Shown here piece after piece: positions 1 through 9,757 of a stretch of 64,000 nt of DNA (within the stretch, counting starts at the first letter, position 1; each line of letters opens with the position of its first letter). The notes beneath the pieces were generated by a model that saw only the letters and a program-made list of their open reading frames with translations, was not told where the DNA came from and made no database searches. The DNA is taken from positions 186,001 to 250,000 of the forward strand of contig CAVOJY010000006.1 of NCBI GenBank assembly GCA_963696405.1, written 5' to 3'. A program made the position numbers and the translations under genes. The stretch is from CAVOJY01 sp963696405 (lineage in GTDB: Bacteria > Chloroflexota > Limnocylindria > Limnocylindrales > CSP1-4).

Positions 1-1750
1 TCCCGGATTGTCTCCCAGCTCCGCCCATCGAAGCGCGCCAGCCCGCCCGCGCGAGAGGTCCGCGGCAGCGCCCACCCAGGCCACCCCGCCGGGCCGGACC
101 GCGAGCGACGACACGCGCGGGAGCGGGCACCCGGCCGCAGTGCTCCGGACCCATTTCGTGCCATCGAACCGCAGCGTCCAGACCTCCGCCTCGCCCGTAG
201 CCGCGTCCTGGCCGCCGGCCCAGACCGTCCCATCGCGATCCAACTGATCGTGCTCGCCCTGCCAGCGTCGGCGATGGCCCAGCGCCCGTCCCTTCGGTAC
301 CAGACGCCGTCGATGCTGGCCGCCCATACGGTGCCGTCGGGGGCGAGCGCCATATCGCTCACCGAGCCCCGCTCGTTGCGTGGGCCGATCGGCTCGCGTG
401 CCCACACACCGCCGGAGAAGTGCCAGGAGCCGTTGATGATGTGGGTCAAGACCTCGTCGCGCGATACGGCGAGCACCCACCCCAGGCTCCAGGGCCCGAG
501 GGTGACGGGCCAGACCCGGTCCCAGCTGACTGCCCGAGAGCTGAAGATGCCGGCGCCGGTCGCCGCGTAGACGCCATCCCTCGTGGGCACCACGGTGGCT
601 GCCGTCGGAGCCGCTCTCGTTCGGGCCCGGCAGTCCATCGGAGGGTCCGTACGAGGTCCACGACTGCCCGTCGAACCGCGCGACGGCGGTGCCCTGAGCC
701 GACAGGTCATACGACGCGACCCAGATCGCGCCGTCCGGCGCCTCGGCGACCGACCAGGTGTCGGGGCTGCCGGGCTTCCCGGCCGTCGCATCGATCCACC
801 GCATGCCGTCGTACCGGGCGAGCCCGCCGGCCGTGGCCACCCAGATCCCGCCGTCGGAGAGCCGCGCGATCTGCCGGACGGGACCGCCGAGAGGCGCCGC
901 GTCCGTCGCGTCGAACGCCGTCCATGCCGTCCCGTCGTGGCGCGAGAGCCAGCTCGAATCGGGCGGGGCGGGGTCCTGCGTCCAGCCGAGCCAGACCCGT
1001 CCGGCCGCGTCGACGGCGATCGAGCTGACGACCGCGTCGGGGTTCGGCCGATCTGCGTCGAGCCTGCTCCAGGACGATCCGTCCCAATGCAGCACGGCTC
1101 CGTCGGCGGCCGCGGCCCACAGGCTGCCGTCGGGCGCCTCGGTGGCGGCCGCCAGATCCGCCGTGAGGTCCGCCGGCGCCTCGATGACGTCGCCGAAAGC
1201 CTCTCCGTTGAACAGGCGCAGCGTGTGCGGTCCGATCAGCCAGACCCCACCGTTGCCTGGCGGGAGCGATGTTGGCAGCCACGAAGGCGGGGTCATCGTC
1301 GACGGTCCACGACCGCCCTGAGCCGGAGGCCGGGTCGAACCGCACGAGCCGGCCGGATTCCCCCCACGCCCAGAGGGCCCCGTTCCTGTCGGCGACCATC
1401 CGCGCGTACGACCCGGTGTCGGCCGTCAGGGTGGTGATTCCGGTCGGCGCGAGCACCGCGGTGTGGTGAGGGGGACGAGGCAGCAGGTCGAGCCAGCGAG
1501 CCGCGACCAGCGCCAGGCCGGTCGCCAGGGCCAGCAGCAGGGCGACGATGACCACCGCCTTCATCGACCCGAACCCGGGCACCGGCGCCGTGAACCACCG
1601 CGGCCATGCCAGGAGCGGCCGGCGAGCCTGCGGAACCTCTTCGACGGCAGCGAGGATCTTCTCGTGCAGGTCGTCCGGGCGGGCCCGGGCCGCGCGGCGC
1701 ACGAGCATCGCCTCGAGGGCGGCGTCGGAGAGGGCCACGTGGGCGGTCAT
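1..1750 (-). CDS. Membrane-anchored beta-propeller protein, possible anti-sigma factor (partial, frameshifted)
   Basis: The product starts MTAHVALSDA, has a short N-terminal cytoplasmic segment of about 60 residues, one hydrophobic helix (about residues 64-84, VVIVALLLALATGLALV) and then a long extracytoplasmic domain made of repeats with W-x-A/V and G-x-x-W motifs typical of ligand-binding or regulator beta-propellers (for example GGVWLIGP, GGIWVATAGGLARYDG, GTVWAGGQD). The start codon overlaps the sigma factor stop as ATGA, so the two are probably translationally coupled. This context suggests a sigma regulator, but no recognised anti-sigma zinc motif is visible. The propeller coding frame changes near positions 1255, 615 and 245, and the gene runs off the left edge. 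Similar propeller repeats continue on both sides of each change, which argues for sequencing indels over a long-dead gene. Confidence 0.6.
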
Positions 1751-2412
1751 CTCAGCTCGTCCTCCAGCGCGCGCTCCAGGGCATGACGGGCGGCGAACAG
1801 CCGCGACTTCGCGGTGCCGACGGGGATCCCGAGCACCTCCGCGATCTCGACGACCGAGCGGTGCTCGAGGTGGTGAAGCACGAGGATGGCCCGCTCCGGG
1901 ACGGAGAGCCGCTCGAAGGCATGCTCGATGGCATCGAGCGAGGCCGGCTGCTCGCCCCAGGCGGTCTCGAACTCGCTCGCGGGCTCGGCATGGCCGGGAA
2001 CGTCGTCCAGGCTGATCTCGCGGATCGTCACCCGCCGCCTGCCGCGCCGCACCCCGCGGCAGCTGTTGACGACGATCCGGCTCAGCCACCCATCGAAGCG
2101 CTCCGGGTCGCGGAGCCTCGGCAGTTCGCGCCAGGCCAGAAGGAAGGCGTCCTGGGTGGCGTCCCGGGCGTCGGCCTCCCGCCCGAGGATGGCGAGAGCG
2201 ATGCGAAATGCCGGCTCGAGCCAGCGGTCGAGCAGGGCCTCGAAGGCGGGCCGGTCGCCGGCCCGCGCGCGCTCGACGAGGACGCCACGGGGCGTGAGCA
2301 CAGTCGCGCCGCGCGTGACGGCTTCCACCGGGACCGTGGCGGTTGCCCCCGGCTTCGCGACCTGGCTGGCCGTCTGCGGGCTCACGTTGCGGCGGGCCTT
2401 CGTGCCGGGCAT
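1747..2412 (-). CDS. ECF-type RNA polymerase sigma-70 factor
   Basis: The 221-residue product has the two helical domains of an extracytoplasmic-function sigma factor. Region 2 spans about residues 57-125 (AFEALLDRWLEPAFRIA, then DARDATQDAFLLAW, then GWLSRIVVN). Region 4 spans about 165-217 (LSVPERAILVLHHLE and the helix-turn-helix EIAEVLGIPVGTAKSRL). The first 40 residues are low-complexity and are not needed for the fold, so the true start may be internal. The stop overlaps the start of the membrane propeller gene by four bases, the usual arrangement of an ECF factor with its membrane-bound regulator. The target promoters cannot be named from the sequence. Confidence 0.88.
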   Translation of the reverse strand: MPGTKARRNVSPQTASQVAKPGATATVPVEAVTRGATVLTPRGVLVERARAGDRPAFEALLDRWLEPAFRIALAILGREADARDATQDAFLLAWRELPRLRDPERFDGWLSRIVVNSCRGVRRGRRRVTIREISLDDVPGHAEPASEFETAWGEQPASLDAIEHAFERLSVPERAILVLHHLEHRSVVEIAEVLGIPVGTAKSRLFAARHALERALEDELR

Positions 2413-2829
2413 CGGACCCTCGATGCCTCTACCGAATCAGATGCTGCCGGGGCGCGCCGGGTTCACCCGGTCGCCCTCTGCCACCGTGGCGGCAGCCACC
2501 CAGCCGCGGATCTGGCCCGCCGGGGAGCCTTCCCGCGCACGCCGGCAGTCGCCCACGTGCCCCTCCCGCGCCTGCACTCGAGCGGGTCGGGTTCGCCAGT
2601 GGCTCGGCGCGGTCCCGGCGGCCAGGGTTTGGGCCGCGCGTCAATGCCCCCCCGTAGGCGTTTGGTATGCACCTCCTCGTGGGCAGTGTCAAGAGGAGCG
2701 GCGGCGCGCGTCTCCAGCCCGACCCTCGACGATCATGGACTCCTCCCCTTCGGGTTCATCCGGGTGACGCCGCAGCGCGCGCCCGAGATCACGTGATGCG
2801 GCGAATGGCCCGAAGGTGGCGGCCCGGCG
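2413..2829. other. Intergenic region, no gene recognised
   Basis: The stretch lies upstream of the sigma factor and downstream of the DUF234 ATPase, both on the minus strand. Short open frames exist on both strands, but none matches a family I recognise. It probably holds the promoter of the sigma factor operon, though I cannot point to convincing -35/-10 boxes. Confidence 0.5.
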
Positions 2830-4256
2830 TCAGTCCCCGAACAGGTCAGCCGCCGTGATCAGGACCACGCCTTCGTCCGAGGCCCGCGCGCGGACACCCT
2901 CCGTGAAGCCGCTCCGCGAGAACAAGGCCAGGCGCGCCCTCGCGGCGCGGCCACCCAAGAGCGCTCGGTGCTCGTACAGCTGATCGAGGACGGACGCGTC
3001 GACGGGGCGGACCGACCACTTGCACGATCCGACCAGGAGGAACGCGCCCTTCGCGGCCGCCACAACGTCGATCTCCGCGTCTCCTCGACGCGACCACCAA
3101 GCGCCGATCTGCGTTGACTGTCGGCCGGCGAGGTCCGGCGCGTACCGACCCACCCAGGTCCGGCAGCAGTCTTCGAACACCGGGCCGACGAACGTGGCGA
3201 GGTCGGACTTGATGTCGGCGAGGACTTCGGCGCTGCGGCCTCGTTCGAGGCGGCTGCGGTCGGGGAACACGTAACGGAACCAGAAACGGAAGTACGGATC
3301 TGCGATGCGCCAGACACCGCGGCCTTGCCGGGCGGTCTCCACGGCGTCGGCGGGCCCCGCCGATATGGGCTCTCGCATCTCGAGGTAGCCCAGCTCGCGC
3401 AGCCGTCCCAGGAGCTTGAGAACGGACGGCTGCCGCTGACCGACGGCGTCGGCGATCTCGCTGCTCCGCGTCCTCCCGGCGGCCACAGCCCGCATCGCCG
3501 CGAAGTACGTGCCGGGGCTCCTCATGCCCTCCTCCCCGCGAAGGAGCTGGAGGGGCTCCTCGTAGAGCGGTCCGCCGGGGCTGAGGACCAGCTCGCTGAG
3601 GATCCGATCGAGGCTCCGAGCCCCCGCCCATACCTGGTACTGGGGCGTGCCGCCCAAGATGGCGTACCGCTCGATGAGCCGCGTCGGGCTGGTGTCTGTG
3701 GCCGCGAACGCAGACGCATCTCGGTAGTCGAGCGGCGGGAGCAGCGGGCGGTAGTCGGCCCGGCCGAAGAGAGGGGCCCCCTCCGCCAGCAGTCCCTCCA
3801 TGAACGTGAGGGCGCTGCCTGTGAGGATGAGAGCGATCGGAGTCTGCTCGCGCTGCCAGCGGTCCCAGTGACGCTGGATGATGGAGGGCAGCGCCGGCTG
3901 GCTGCCGCAGAGGTACTGGAACTCGTCGAGAATCAAGACGAGGGGCCCGAGCGCGGCCTGCGTCGCGAAGAACGACAGAGCCTCGTCCCAGGAGCGGAAG
4001 GAGAGGGTGGGCTCACCGGCAAGAAGCCGCGCCCCCTCGCCGGCGAGCATCGCCAGCTGCGCCGGTTCGTCCTGCTCGTCGGCGTGGAGACTCACCACAC
4101 GATCACCCGTCACCACGGCATTGAGAAGATGGCTCTTGCCGATGCGGCGACGCCCCCGGACCACGACGAGCCTGGGCGGATCGGCCACCAGCGAGCGCAG
4201 GCGCTCGGCTTCCTCAACCCGATCGACCAGCTGGATGGGGAGGGTCCTGGGTTCAT
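2830..4256 (-). CDS. AAA ATPase with C-terminal DUF234 nuclease-like domain
   Basis: A P-loop ATPase of the archaeal/bacterial AAA_2-DUF234 family. Counting from a GTG at 4188, the Walker A region is RGRRRIGKSHLL (residues 11-22) and Walker B is LVLILDEFQYL (about 83-93). A winged-helix segment follows in the middle, then the family hallmark DPYFRFWFRYVFP (about 298-310) and a C-terminal restriction-nuclease-like DUF234 domain. The reading frame stays open upstream of the GTG and encodes LPIQLVDRVEEAERLRSLV, which is the usual family N-terminus, so the real start lies upstream. An ATG at 4256 is one frame off, so an indel near 4240 is likely; I use 4256 as the probable start. The cellular role of the family is not established; members are often mobile and solitary. 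Confidence 0.75.
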
Positions 4257-4292
4257 GGTCCGCAGACCATAGCGGGGTGGTGGTGCCACGTC

Positions 4293-4325
4293 AATAGCTT
4301 ATAAGCTATTAGCTCATAAGCTATT
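4293..4325. promoter_or_regulatory. AT-rich palindrome plus imperfect copy, likely operator/promoter
   Basis: AATAGCTTATAAGCTATT at 4293-4310 is a perfect 18-bp palindrome. It is followed at once by an imperfect second copy (TTAGCTCATAAGCTATTAG). The composition contrasts sharply with the surrounding GC-rich DNA. It lies about 40 bp upstream of the start of the DUF234 ATPase and just past the 3' end of the molybdenum hydroxylase genes, so it could be an operator or promoter for the ATPase gene, or a symmetric transcription stop. Confidence 0.5.
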
Positions 4326-4348
4326 AGCCTATCGAAAGAGGTAAGCGG

Positions 4349-5855
4349 CTACCAGCCGCCGGCGTCGCGGATGATGCGGCGGAGGACGCGGGCGGTGACG
4401 GCCCGGCGGTAGGCCGCGGTCGAGCGGACGTCGTCGATAGGGGTGATCTCCGCTGCGACGGTGGCGGCCGCGAGGTCGGCGGTCTCGCGGGTCGGGGAAG
4501 CGCCCTCCAGGACAGCCTCGGTCGCGGGGGCGCGGACTGGCACGGGGGCCACCGATCCAAGGGCGACACGGACGTCGTGCCAGGCGGGGAGGCTCGCCGA
4601 GTCCGTGCCCGCGCCGGTGCCGGTGCCGATGACCGCCCCGCGCCAGGAGACGGCCACCGCCACCTTGGAGATGGCCTGGGCCCGCCGGGTGCCGACCTTG
4701 CGGAAGCGCACCTGCCGTCCGGGCGGGAGCGGGATCTCGACACGGAGGATCAGCTCGTCTGCCGCAGCGTGCCGTCCTCCGGTAACCGGCGAAGAACTCG
4801 GCGGCCGGGACTCGCCGCTCGCCGCGGACGGAGACCAGCACGATGACGGCGTCGGTCGCGAGGAGTATCGGCAGGGTGTCCCCGGCCGGCGAGGCGTTCG
4901 CGATGTTGCCGCCGATCGTGCCGCGGTTCTGGACCTGGGCCGCGCCGATCACCGATGCCGCCTCGGCGAGGACCGGGAGGTGCTCTGCGATCACGGGCGA
5001 CCGGCGCAGGTCGGCGTAGGTGGTGAGCGCGCCGAGCACGAGCACGTCGGCCGCCGGTGCGCCCGAAGAACCGGCGCGGTGCTCGAGCCGGATCCCCCGC
5101 AGCTCATCAAGGCCCCACAGGTCGAGCAGGGCCGGCCCGCCGTCGGCGCCGTTCGCTGCCAGTGCGACCATGACGTCGGTGCCGCCGGCGATCGGCCGGT
5201 AGGGATGGCTGCCGAGAAGGCGGAGCGCCTCGTCAAGCGAGCGTGGTGACTCCGCGGGAACGCCACCGGGGGGTAGGCCGGAGAGCGGTGGGCCGGACGG
5301 CGCGGGGAACGGCGTTCCAGGGGGCGGCGGCGGCGGCTGGGGCAGGCGCGTCCCGCCCTCCCAGTCGGGGGCCAGCGCAACCCGCTCGATGGCCTCGACG
5401 ATCTTCGTGTAGCCGGTGCAGCGGCAGAGGTTCCCGGCGATCGCCTCGCGGATGGCCGCGTCGGAGGCCTCCGCGCCCGAGTCGAGGAACGTGCGGCCGG
5501 CCATGAGGATCCCCGGGGTGCAGATCCCGCACTGGGAGCCGCCGGTCTCGATCATGGCGGTCTGGAGCGGGATCGAGCCTGCCGCCGGTCCCGAGGCCTT
5601 CGACGGTGCGAACCTCGTGGCCGTCCACCTGCGAGACCGGGACGAGACAGCTGTTGACGACCTCGCCGTCGAGGAGCACGGAGCACGCCCCGCACTCGCC
5701 CTCGCCGCAGCCCTCCTTCGTGCCTGTGAGGCGGAGGTCCTCCCGCAGCACGTCGAGGAGCCGCCGACCGCCGGGGGCGACGACCTCGACCGGGTCCCGT
5801 TGACCTTGAAGCCGTGACGATGCCGGCGTCAGGGGCGACCGGTCGCGAGCGTCAT
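4349..5855 (-). CDS. Xanthine dehydrogenase-type small subunit: 2Fe-2S domain fused to FAD-binding domain
   Basis: The N-terminal half has both [2Fe-2S] cluster motifs of molybdenum hydroxylases: CGEGECGACSVLLDG and, further on, CGICTPG with CRCTGYTKI. A proline-rich linker (LPQPPPPPPGTPF) joins it to a CO-dehydrogenase-flavoprotein/XDH FAD domain with IAGGTDVMV and NRGTIGGNIANASPAGD. It would pass electrons from the Mo subunit encoded immediately upstream. The reading frame shifts near 5810 (around FKVNG/PVEVVAPGG), near 5570 (an extra G in a GGG run) and near 4770; the protein motifs continue smoothly across each, so I treat the gene as intact in the organism. The exact start is uncertain: the ATG at 5855 meets a stop unless one of the indels is corrected. 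Confidence 0.8.
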
Positions 5856-8168
5856 GGCGTCCGGCCGCCCCTGCCGCCATGATCCCGGCGAGGACCCGTT
5901 CCGCCGTCGCCGGCAGCTCGTGGATCCAGACCCCGGTGGCGTCGTGGATGGCGGCGACGACCGCCGGCGCAGGGACATCCATGGGCAGCTCGCCGAGGCC
6001 CTTCGCCCCGTGCGGCGCCCCCGAGAACGGCTCCTCGACGAGGACGGCGCTGATGCGCGGCGCGTCGAGGGCGGTCGGGATGAGGTACGTCGCCAGCCGG
6101 TCGTTCACGTACCGGCCGTTCTCGACCTTCATCTCCTCGATGGTCGCGTAGCCGACCGCCTGGAGCGTGCCACCCTCGACCTGGCCGGTCGCGAGGACCG
6201 GGTTCACGATCCGGCCGGCATCATCCGCCGCGACGACCGACCGGACGGCAACCTCGCCGGTGTCGAGGTCCACGTCGACCGTCGCCACCGCGGCAGCGTA
6301 GCCGTAGACAGGGTAGGCGTCGCCCCGGTACGTCTTGTCGTCCCACTCGATGTCCGGGTAGCCGCCGAAGCGCTCGTCGACGCGTGACGGCCCGTGGCGC
6401 AGGGCGTCCTCCCGGTACGACGCCGCGAACGGGAGCCCCGTCCGCGCCTCCACCTCGTCCCGCAGCCGCCGCGCGGCGGTGATCAGCAGGCCGCCGACCA
6501 CCATCGTCGTGCGCGACGCGACCGTCGGGCCGCTGTTGGGAACGACCGAGGTGTCCTGGGGCGCCACCTCGACCTCGTCGAGCGAGACGCCGAGAGCGTC
6601 CGCCACGAGCTGCGGGAGGACGGTCCGAGCGCCCTGGCCGATCTCGGTCGAATCGGTGAGGACGCGGATCCGGCCGTCTGCCGTGACCTCCACGCCGGCG
6701 ACGCTCGCGAGGTACCGCTCGCCGCCGCCGGTGAAGCCAGCTCCATGCCAGCCGAGCGCAAGCCCGATGCCCGTCGCCGTCCGCGCCGTCCCATCGACGC
6801 CCTCGCGCTCGCGGGCGCGCCGCTCGCCGGCGGTCCGCGCGCGTACCCGCTCGAAGTCCGCGGCCCGCACCGCCCGATCGAGCACGGCAGTCGCGCTCAC
6901 GCTCTCGCGCAGCACCTGGCCCGTCGGTGTCACATCGCCCACCCGGTACGCCCAGCGGTGGCGCAGCTCGGCGGGGGAGATGCCCAGCGCCTCGGCGATC
7001 CGGTTCACCTGCATCTCCGCGGCGAACTCGGTCTGCGGCGCCCCGAACCCGCGCATCGCGCCGTTCGGCGGCGTGTTCGTCCGCATCGCCCGCGCCCGGA
7101 TCCGGACGTTCGGGCAGGCGTACGGTCCCGCGGCGTGGATCGCGCCCCGCGACAGCACCACCGACGAGAGGGTGATGTACGCACCGGCGTCCATGACCAC
7201 ATCGATGTCCTGCGCCACCAGCCGCCCGTCGCGGGTCACCCCCGTGCGGTGCGTCATGACCGCCGGGTGGCGCTTGGTGGTGGCCGCCAGGTCCTCGTGG
7301 CGGTCGTAGATCATCCGCACCGGACGTCCGATCCGCATCGCCAGCAGCGCTGCCCGGATGGCGAGTCCCGAGGGGTACTCCTCCTTGCCGCCGAAGCCGC
7401 CGCCGGTCTCCGCCTGGACAACGACGCAGCGCTGCGTCATCGAGCGCCAGGGCCCGCTTCATCGCCGCGTGGACGTAGTAGGGGCACTGGAGCGAGCCGT
7501 AGACAGTGACGCCGCCGTCCTCCCGGGGCACCGCGATGAACCCCTGGGGCTCGATGTAGAGCTGCTCCTGGTGGCCGACCCGGTAGGTTCCCTCGATCAC
7601 GAGATCGGCTCCCGCTGAAGCCCGCCTCGAGGTCGCCGTTCGCGATCTCGTAGCGGACGAAGGCATGATCCGACTCGAGCGGATCGAGGACCGGCGGAAG
7701 CGGCTCGGTGCGGAGGAGGACGTGGTCGCGGGCCGCCCGGGCCAGCGCGCGGGAGGGTGCGGCGACGAGGGCGACCGGCTCGGCATGATGGCGGATGACG
7801 TCCTGCGCGAGCACGGGCTGGTCGTCCCCGATCAGGTGGATGACGTTCTCGCCGGGGATGTCCGCGGCGGTCAGGAGAACGACGTCCGACCAGTCGAAGC
7901 CGGGGTCACGCTCGATCGCGAGGAGGCGGGCATGCGGCTCGGTCGATCGGACGGTCGCCCCGTACCAGGCATCGGGGAAGCGGAGGTCGTCGATGTAGCG
8001 GGCCTGCCCGGTGACCTTCTCGACGCCCTCGCGACGGGGCACCGAGCGCCCGGCCACGCCTCGGCGGACGGGCGTCTCCGGTTGCCCTTGCGTTCCGGCG
8101 TCCTCAGGCGCCGGACGCTCGATTGCGGGCGCGGTCACCGTCGCTGAGGGGCGGCCGTTCGAAGTCAC
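5829..8168 (-). CDS. Molybdenum hydroxylase large subunit (xanthine dehydrogenase/purine hydroxylase type)
   Basis: Large molybdopterin-binding subunit of the XDH family. It contains an N-terminal aldehyde-oxidase-like domain (VEKVTGQARYIDDL), the Mo-cofactor motifs QAETGGGFGGKEEYPS and MRGFGAPQTEFAAEMQ, and near the C-terminus HGAKGLGELPMD, in which the Glu corresponds to the catalytic base. The context of guanine deaminase, adenosine deaminase and YgeW points to purine hydroxylation, but the substrate is inferred. The start is the GTG at 8168 (VTSNGRPS). Frame changes occur near 7610 and 7440, both within well-conserved sequence. The gene leads a minus-strand unit with the FeS-FAD subunit; XdhC and the MobA-like protein encoded near 12.5-14.2 kb are probable cofactor-insertion partners. 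Confidence 0.85.
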
Positions 8169-8432
8169 GCGGCCACGATGGCTCCGGGGCAGCGCGCTGT
8201 CAAGCCGTGCGGTGCGTGCGGGCCGGTGGATGCCGGCATGGGGAGCGACGAGAACCCGGACGGCGGGCCGCAGCCGGTGGGCGTGGCCGTGACCTCGGAC
8301 GGGCTCGCTGTCAGCTGATCCCGCACGGTGGAATCCGGGCCGATCCGGACAGATGACCGCCACGCGGGAGTGTGGCTGGTGCGGGCTGCGCATGCGGGCA
8401 GATCCGCGGCTGCGCAGCCCCTCCGCAGAGCG

Positions 8433-8553
8433 ATAAGTGTAGATGAGGAAGTGGATTTAGTAGGATGGCTGAAATGTATGGAGGTGTTTGTGTATGATAT
8501 TGAAGGTAAGTAGGTTATGTAGTAGGTTGGATATATGTGAAGACTAAATGTTG
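8433..8553. other. C-depleted, AT-rich patch
   Basis: Only two C residues occur on the plus strand in about 120 bases, with repeated TAGTAGG and GTAGTAGGTTGG words, inside otherwise GC-rich DNA. No coding potential is convincing. It could be a regulatory or recombination-derived segment, or an assembly artefact. Confidence 0.6.
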
Positions 8554-8742
8554 GCGCTCGCGGCTGCTAAGCATGCCGTGCTCGTGTCGGAGCGATGGTA
8601 CCGTGGCGCCGCGCCGAGCTGGCTCCGAGGAGGACCTCCCCGGCTGTTCAGCTCGCGGGCGGCTGCCTTCGTCCCGCGTGGTGGGATTCTGGCGGCCGGC
8701 GGCCGTCCGTCCCGTGTGGTGGGACCGTGACCCCGTGGCCAG

Positions 8743-8853
8743 CAAAGGAGGCCGGACCGCCTGAAGCCGGGGTAGGACCGTGAGCATGCAAAGGAGGCCG
8801 GAGCGACTGAAGCCGGGCTACCCACGTGCGAGGAACAGGAGGCCGGACCGGCG
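8743..8853 (+). repeat. Short direct repeats containing AGGAGGCCGGA
   Basis: A 29-bp unit beginning CAAAGGAGGCCGGA and ending CTGAAGCCGGG occurs at 8743-8771 and again at 8789-8817 with two mismatches. A third, partial copy (CAGGAGGCCGGACCGG) begins at about 8836, just before the PAC2 gene. The function is unknown. Confidence 0.65.
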
Positions 8854-8876
8854 GCGACTCTGGGTATCCTTTCGCA

Positions 8877-9728
8877 ATGGGCATGTACCGCCTTGAGAAC
8901 GCAGACGACATCGTCTCGCCGACCCTCGTCGCGGCCCTGGACAGCTGGGTGGATGCGGGCGCAGCCTCGACCACGGCGGCGGAGCTGCTGGCCGGGGATG
9001 GCGACGTCGTGGCCGTGTTCGACAGCGATGCCCTGTTCGACTACCGGGCCCGCCGGCCGACTCTCGAGATCGTCGATGGGCGGGCGGCCGAGCTGACCTG
9101 GCCGGAGCTCGTCGTTCGGCGAGCCAGGGCGGGCGAGCGCGACGTCCTCGTCCTCACCGGCGCGGAGCCCGACTACCGCTGGCATGGGTTCACCGACGCC
9201 GCCGTCGAGCTGGCGAAGCGTCTCGGCGTGACCGAGTGGATCAGCCTGGGGGCCATTCCCGCGGCGGTCCCGCACACCCGCCGGGTCCACGTGCTCGGCA
9301 CTGCCTCAGGCCCCGGGCTCCTGCGCGGCGGCGTCGCGCCCGGACCCGACGGCGTACTCCGCGTCCCGGCGGCCGCCATCTCCGTCCTCGACCACGCCGT
9401 CTCACGAGCCGGCATTCCGACGGTGGGCTACTTCGTCCAGATCCCTCACTACATCACCGGCCCGTACCCGGCCGGGTCGGTGGAACTGGTCCGGCTGGTC
9501 GGTCTCCACCTGGACCATGAGTTCCCGCTCGGCTCCCTTCGCGAGCAGGCTCGTCAGCTGGAGGAGCGGCTGGACGCCGCGACGTCGGCCGACGAGAACA
9601 CGAAGGCGTACGTGGAGCGGCTCGAGTCCATGGTCGACGAGGCGCGACTGCCGTCCGGGGACGACCTCATCGCGGACATCGAGCGCTTCCTTCGCGACCA
9701 GGGCGGAGAGGGAGGCCAGCGGAACTAG
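8877..9728 (+). CDS. PAC2 family protein (proteasome-assembly-chaperone-like)
   Basis: The 283-residue product has the layout of bacterial/archaeal PAC2 (DUF75) proteins: an alpha/beta core with TLVAALDSWVDAG near the N-terminus, then GAEPDYRW, LGAIPAAVPHTR and GYFVQIPHYI, followed by a helical C-terminus. In actinobacteria and related lineages these are thought to relate to the proteasome system, but the biochemical role is not established. I chose the ATG at 8877 (MGMYRLENADD), where family similarity begins; there is no strong ribosome binding site, so an ATG two codons later is equally possible. It is convergent with the hydantoinase gene, only 29 bases away, with no clear terminator between them. 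Confidence 0.8.
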   Translation: MGMYRLENADDIVSPTLVAALDSWVDAGAASTTAAELLAGDGDVVAVFDSDALFDYRARRPTLEIVDGRAAELTWPELVVRRARAGERDVLVLTGAEPDYRWHGFTDAAVELAKRLGVTEWISLGAIPAAVPHTRRVHVLGTASGPGLLRGGVAPGPDGVLRVPAAAISVLDHAVSRAGIPTVGYFVQIPHYITGPYPAGSVELVRLVGLHLDHEFPLGSLREQARQLEERLDAATSADENTKAYVERLESMVDEARLPSGDDLIADIERFLRDQGGEGGQRN

Positions 9729-9757
9729 GCCGACGAGGCCGGGCGGCGATCGGCACG

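Larger units (their letters stand above)
8169..8876. other. Divergent intergenic region with C-depleted patch and short repeats
   Basis: About 700 bases without a recognisable gene lie between the divergent molybdenum hydroxylase and PAC2 genes. They hold a compositionally aberrant patch (about 8433-8553) and short GGAGGCC-containing direct repeats (8743-8853), which are listed separately. Promoters for both flanking genes should lie here. Confidence 0.6.

Noticed and set aside
8328..8513. 61-codon open frame over the C-depleted patch
   Set aside because: It starts antisense to GC-rich noncoding DNA and has no ribosome binding site or recognisable sequence.
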